From Bacillota bacterium (lineage in GTDB: Bacteria > Bacillota > Desulfitobacteriia > Desulfitobacteriales > Desulfitobacteriaceae): 17,389 bases of DNA. This document shows, one piece after another, positions 14,468 through 17,389 of the stretch. Every line of letters begins with the position of its first letter. The first letter of the stretch is position 1. A program made the translations under genes and the position numbers. The DNA is taken from assembly GCA_023390635.1 (NCBI GenBank), contig JAEWCM010000118.1, forward strand, positions 1 to 17,389. The letters run 5' to 3'. The notes under the pieces were generated by a model. That model saw nothing but the letters and a program-made list of their open reading frames with translations, was not told where the DNA came from and made no database searches.

Positions 14468-15595
14468 GTGGTTCCTCATAAAATATTGCACATTATCGGT
14501 GGGGGAGAGTTAGGCGGAGCAGAGCAACATGTGTTGACCCTCCTCACTCAACTTAATCCCCAACAATATACTTTATCTTTAGCTTGTCTGGTGAAAGGAC
14601 CCTTGCTAGAAGCGGCCACCGCTCAAGGAATCCCGGCCCGCTGTTTTCCCATGCACCATCCCTTTGATCTCCGCCCGTCTAGCTCCCTGATGGCTTGGAG
14701 TCGGGAACAGGGTATTGAGCTCTTTCACACCCATGGCTCCCGGGCCAATCTCTTAGGCAGATGGAGTGCCCATAAGATGAAACTTTCCTGTGTTTCCACC
14801 ATCCATAGTTCCTTGCGTCATGATTATCTCTCTCCTCTCGCTGCCTTTACCGCCTTATGGCTGGATCGGATCACTTTGCCTTGGACTACAGGGCTTATCA
14901 CCGTATCGGATTATCTTCGTAACGAAGTGACCGGCCGAGGAGGAAAAAATGTTCATACTATTTATAATGGAATAAAGTTTCTTAACCCTTCGCATCTGCT
15001 TTCTCCATCCCCTTCTCCACAGCGCATCTATTATCGTTCCATTTGGCAGATTCCCCAAGACGCTTTGGTGATCGGTACCCTGGCCCGTCTCCACCCTACT
15101 AAAGGGCAGACTTATCTTATCGAAGCAGCTAAACAATTATACGCCCGCTATCCTCATCTTCATCTTCTGATCGTGGGGGGAGGACCTTTAGAGGAAAAAC
15201 TGAAAAAACAATTGGATGAAGCTCATATTCCCTATACTCTGCCTGGGTTCATTCCTGAAGGGGCTCAAACCTTGCCGGCAATGGACCTGTTTGTACTGCC
15301 TTCTTTAAGTGAAGGTATGGGGCTGGTACTCTTAGAAGCAATCCATGCCGGGCTCCCCATCGTTGCCACCCAAGTTGGGGGCATTGGGGAAGTGGTCCGC
15401 AACAAGCAGGATGCCCTCCTTGTTCCTCCATCTGATCCGGTAGCCTTAGCAGAGGCCTGTCAAACGCTGATTGATAATCCAGCTTTACAAGCATCCTTGA
15501 TTCGCTCTGCCCTGACCCGCTTGGATCTTTTCTCTGTTCAAACCATGGTCAAAAAGACAGAATCTTTCTATGATCAGATTTTGAATCCTATTTAG
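14468..15595 (+). CDS. GT-B glycosyltransferase, family 4 type
   Basis: Probable NDP-sugar-dependent retaining glycosyltransferase in envelope or exopolysaccharide synthesis. The 375-aa protein has the N-terminal acceptor-domain loop GGGELGGAEQHV (11-22), the linker block TLARLHPTKGQ (204-214), LLIVGGGP (233-240) and the nucleotide-sugar EX7E motif (Glu282, Glu290) in SEGMGLVLLEA, followed by GLPIVATQVGG. All key residues are present. It starts at GTG 14468, with an AAAGGA ribosome-binding site at about 14452. It is the only plus-strand gene and overlaps the end of the opposite-strand WecG/TagA gene by 8 bp. Acceptor and sugar are unknown; the family also includes PimB- and RfaG-type enzymes. 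Confidence 0.88.
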   Translation: MVPHKILHIIGGGELGGAEQHVLTLLTQLNPQQYTLSLACLVKGPLLEAATAQGIPARCFPMHHPFDLRPSSSLMAWSREQGIELFHTHGSRANLLGRWSAHKMKLSCVSTIHSSLRHDYLSPLAAFTALWLDRITLPWTTGLITVSDYLRNEVTGRGGKNVHTIYNGIKFLNPSHLLSPSPSPQRIYYRSIWQIPQDALVIGTLARLHPTKGQTYLIEAAKQLYARYPHLHLLIVGGGPLEEKLKKQLDEAHIPYTLPGFIPEGAQTLPAMDLFVLPSLSEGMGLVLLEAIHAGLPIVATQVGGIGEVVRNKQDALLVPPSDPVALAEACQTLIDNPALQASLIRSALTRLDLFSVQTMVKKTESFYDQILNPI

Positions 15596-16319
15596 GCTTT
15601 TTATCTACATCTTGACGCTGCTTCATTACTTTAAACATAAAACGGGGAAGCACCATCTGTCTCTTCAAACGCTGAGGCTCCTTTATGAGACGATAAAACC
15701 ATTCTAGTTTCAATCTTCGAATCACTTGAGGGGCCCGCTTCGTCAACCCTGCCAGGGTATCAAAGCTTCCCCCCACTCCAATAGAGACATAAGCCAGTTC
15801 AGGATGCTCCTTAAGCCAGATTTCCTGCTTCCCTGCTCCTAATCCGACTAAAAGCAGATCCGGATTGAATTCTTTAATTTGGGCTATCAAGGACATTTCT
15901 TCCTCTGCTTGGAAATAACCGTGATTAGTCTGCATAATAATCTGCGGGTAATGAAGTCCAATGCGTTTAGCAGCTAAGTCAGCAATCCCCGGACGTGCTC
16001 CTAACATGGCTACTCGCCATACTCCCCGATCTGCATAGGGTAACAACCCTTCGACCAAATCAATTCCTGTCACCCTTTCGGGAACAGGGTTCCCTAAGTA
16101 GTTAGCAGCCCACACTACGCCAACTCCATCTGCTGTCACTAATTGGGCAGAATTAATGGTCTCTTTCAGCACAGCATTATGGTCCGCTGCATAAATCATT
16201 TCCGGATTTGCTGTAACGATACGCAGAAACCGCCGCTTCATTACCGCCTGACAAATTTCATTAATACAACTTTCCAACGTCAAATGATTTACCTTAATTC
16301 CCAGTACATCGGTTTGCAC
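15588..16319 (-). CDS. WecG/TagA/CpsF family glycosyltransferase
   Basis: Transfers a sugar, in characterised members N-acetylmannosamine(uronic acid), onto a lipid-linked GlcNAc carrier at the cytoplasmic membrane. This is an early step of wall teichoic acid or related polymer synthesis. Visible blocks in the 243-aa product: TANPEM (36-41), ADGVGVVW with Asp64 as the likely catalytic residue, GIDL (85-88), GLGAGKQEIW (159-168) and SIGVGGSFDTLAG, ending with the basic membrane-associating tail LEWFYRLIKEPQRLKRQ. I chose GTG at 16319 (GAGGTG six nt upstream); GTG at 16328 is an alternative. Longer frames back to 16433 run through the promoter and the upstream terminator, so they are not real. 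Whether it acts with the convergent glycosyltransferase is unknown. Confidence 0.9.
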   Translation of the reverse strand: MQTDVLGIKVNHLTLESCINEICQAVMKRRFLRIVTANPEMIYAADHNAVLKETINSAQLVTADGVGVVWAANYLGNPVPERVTGIDLVEGLLPYADRGVWRVAMLGARPGIADLAAKRIGLHYPQIIMQTNHGYFQAEEEMSLIAQIKEFNPDLLLVGLGAGKQEIWLKEHPELAYVSIGVGGSFDTLAGLTKRAPQVIRRLKLEWFYRLIKEPQRLKRQMVLPRFMFKVMKQRQDVDKKPK

Positions 16320-16350
16320 ACCCAACACCTCATACTTTTCAATTGAGCCA

Positions 16351-16380
16351 AGTATAGCACAGAGACCTGCTTTATGCCAA
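16351..16380 (-). promoter_or_regulatory. Promoter of the WecG/TagA-type gene
   Basis: Minus-strand TTGGCA (16380-16375), 18-nt spacer, TATACT (16356-16351) with an extended TGC just before the -10. Start near 16344, leader about 25 nt. It helps fix the gene start at 16319 or 16328. Confidence 0.75.
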
Positions 16381-16386
16381 AACACC

Positions 16387-16429
16387 AAAGGCATTCTTTC
16401 CTGTTTTCGGTCCAGGAAAGAATGCCTTT
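16387..16429 (-). terminator. Terminator of the MreB-type gene
   Basis: Perfect 17-bp stem (16387-16403 with 16413-16429), nine-base loop. It lies 36 nt after the stop codon. The T-run is short on both strands (TTT on the minus side, TTTT on the plus side), so it may work in both directions. Confidence 0.8.
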
Positions 16430-16464
16430 TCATTCACTTGTTCACATACTCTGTTGACTTGTAG

Positions 16465-17389
16465 CTAAAAGCTTCCCTCCAATACTTTTCCTGTTCCTAG
16501 AGCGACGCACGAGATAGGATCTTCTGCCAAGCTAACCGGCAACCCAGTCTCCCTGGCTAAACGAACATCAAATCCATAAATCATGGAGCCTCCACCTGTC
16601 ATTACAATTCCTTTGTTCAAAATATCTGCTGAAAGCTCGGGTGGGGTCCGCTCCAATACTTCTTTCACAGCAGCAATAATGGCTTCAACCGATTCTTCTA
16701 AAGCAACAAAACATTCCTTCGAGTTCACTTTAATGGTTTTCGGCAGTCCTGTGACTAAATCCCGCCCGCGTATATCCATCTCATTGTTCTGGGGACGTCC
16801 TTCCGGAATTGCCGCGCCTACGGTTATCTTGATCTCTTCTGCTGTACGCTCTCCAATCATCAAATTATGTTCACGCCGGACCCAACGCATTATCGCTTCA
16901 TCAAATTTATCCCCGCCCACGCGTAAACTCCGCTTGGTCACAATACCGGAAAGAGAAAGGACCGCAATATCGCTAGTTCCTCCGCCAATGTCTACTACCA
17001 TACTGCCTGTAGGGCCGGAAATATCCAACCCTGCTCCTAAAGCTGCCGCATATGGTTCTTCTACCACTACAACCTTTTTCGCCCCGGCTTGATAGGCAGC
17101 CTGTTTAACTGCCCTCTCTTCAACCTCGGTAACTCCGGAAGGAATGCAAACCACCACACGGGTCTTGAACCAAGGCCAGCGCTTAGCACCCGCTTTCTCC
17201 AAGAAGTATTTCAGCATCAGCTCCGTTGTCTCATAGTCGGCGATGACTCCTTCGCGCATCGGGCGCATGGCAATGATATTCCCTGGTGTTCTTCCCAGCA
17301 TCAATCTTGCTTCTTCCCCTACCGCAATACGTTTATTTGTATTTTTATCAATCGCCACTACAGACGGCTCATGCAAAACGATTCCCTTG
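16465..17389 (-). CDS. mreB: MreB/Mbl-type bacterial actin, rod-shape protein (5' end outside window)
   Basis: Actin homologue that forms membrane-associated filaments and steers lateral wall synthesis. Reading to the window edge gives GIVLHEPSVVAID at the start, so the frame is open at 17389 and roughly the first 25-30 residues are missing. A TTG at 17376 lies inside this conserved block and is not the start. Phosphate motifs MVVDIGGGTSD and IVMTGGGSMI, and blocks GRTPGNI, RPMREGVIADYE, VCIPSGVTEVEERAV, RTPPELSADI and SCVALGTGK are intact. The SGVTEVEERAV and GPTGSMVVDIGGG stretches resemble MreB more than Mbl, but several paralogues usually occur in such genomes. mreC/mreD do not follow, which is more typical of a stand-alone mbl or mreBH copy. 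A perfect hairpin terminates it. Confidence 0.92.
   Translation of the reverse strand, partial: KGIVLHEPSVVAIDKNTNKRIAVGEEARLMLGRTPGNIIAMRPMREGVIADYETTELMLKYFLEKAGAKRWPWFKTRVVVCIPSGVTEVEERAVKQAAYQAGAKKVVVVEEPYAAALGAGLDISGPTGSMVVDIGGGTSDIAVLSLSGIVTKRSLRVGGDKFDEAIMRWVRREHNLMIGERTAEEIKITVGAAIPEGRPQNNEMDIRGRDLVTGLPKTIKVNSKECFVALEESVEAIIAAVKEVLERTPPELSADILNKGIVMTGGGSMIYGFDVRLARETGLPVSLAEDPISCVALGTGKVLEGSF

Noticed and set aside
16320..16433. N-terminal extension of the WecG/TagA-type protein.
   Set aside because: The extension would be encoded by the upstream terminator hairpin and the gene's own promoter, and has no family similarity.

Overview
The window reads as chromosomal DNA of a low-to-mid G+C Firmicute of the class Clostridia. 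The gene content and protein sequences most resemble Peptococcaceae/Desulfitobacteriaceae (Desulfitobacterium- or Desulfosporosinus-like). This placement comes from family resemblance and gene order recalled from memory, not from a database search. Supporting signs are strong Shine-Dalgarno sites, many GTG/TTG starts, a two-gene (split) transketolase, late-competence genes comFA/comFC, a long-form hibernation factor and an MreB-type gene. All genes except one glycosyltransferase lie on the minus strand, so transcription mostly runs from high to low coordinates.

Layout from low to high coordinates. 1-675: ftsE (3' end outside the window), cell-division ABC ATPase. 853-899: inverted repeat, terminator-like. 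960-6427: an apparent operon secA-prfB-tkt(N)-tkt(C) read from a good sigma-A promoter at 6464-6492. prfB carries the classical RF2 +1 programmed frameshift, and the two transketolase halves start at TTG codons within or near the end of the upstream gene. 6540-6605: terminator of hpf. 6658-7185: hpf (ribosome hibernation) with a sigma-H-like promoter. 7315-7356: terminator of a cold-shock gene at 7387-7584. 7680-10074: a polar amino-acid ABC importer in two transcription units, the lipoprotein gene with its own promoter and the permease-ATPase pair with a second promoter, separated by a terminator. 10227-10441: an A+T-rich intergenic stretch with a dense cluster of DnaA boxes. 10542-10838: small double zinc-ribbon protein. 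10904-14310: fabZ, an unrecognised membrane-anchored protein, comFA and comFC, probably one operon. 14468-15595 (+): GT-B glycosyltransferase. 15588-16319 (-): WecG/TagA/CpsF glycosyltransferase, tail-to-tail with the former. 16387-17389: MreB/Mbl-type actin homologue (5' end outside the window) with its terminator.

Most of the window is housekeeping: protein export and translation termination (secA, prfB), pentose-phosphate metabolism, stationary-phase and cold adaptation (hpf, csp), amino-acid uptake, fatty-acid synthesis (fabZ), DNA uptake (comF) and envelope shape/polymer synthesis (mreB, glycosyltransferases). No mobile element, CRISPR array, tRNA or rRNA was seen. The most unusual non-coding item is the DnaA-box cluster at 10290-10441: six perfect or near-consensus boxes in 152 bp, far from any replication gene visible here. 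Next are a palindrome shared by the two transporter promoters, a possible hairpin around the RF2 frameshift site, and a possible Shine-Dalgarno-sequestering leader in front of the cold-shock gene.
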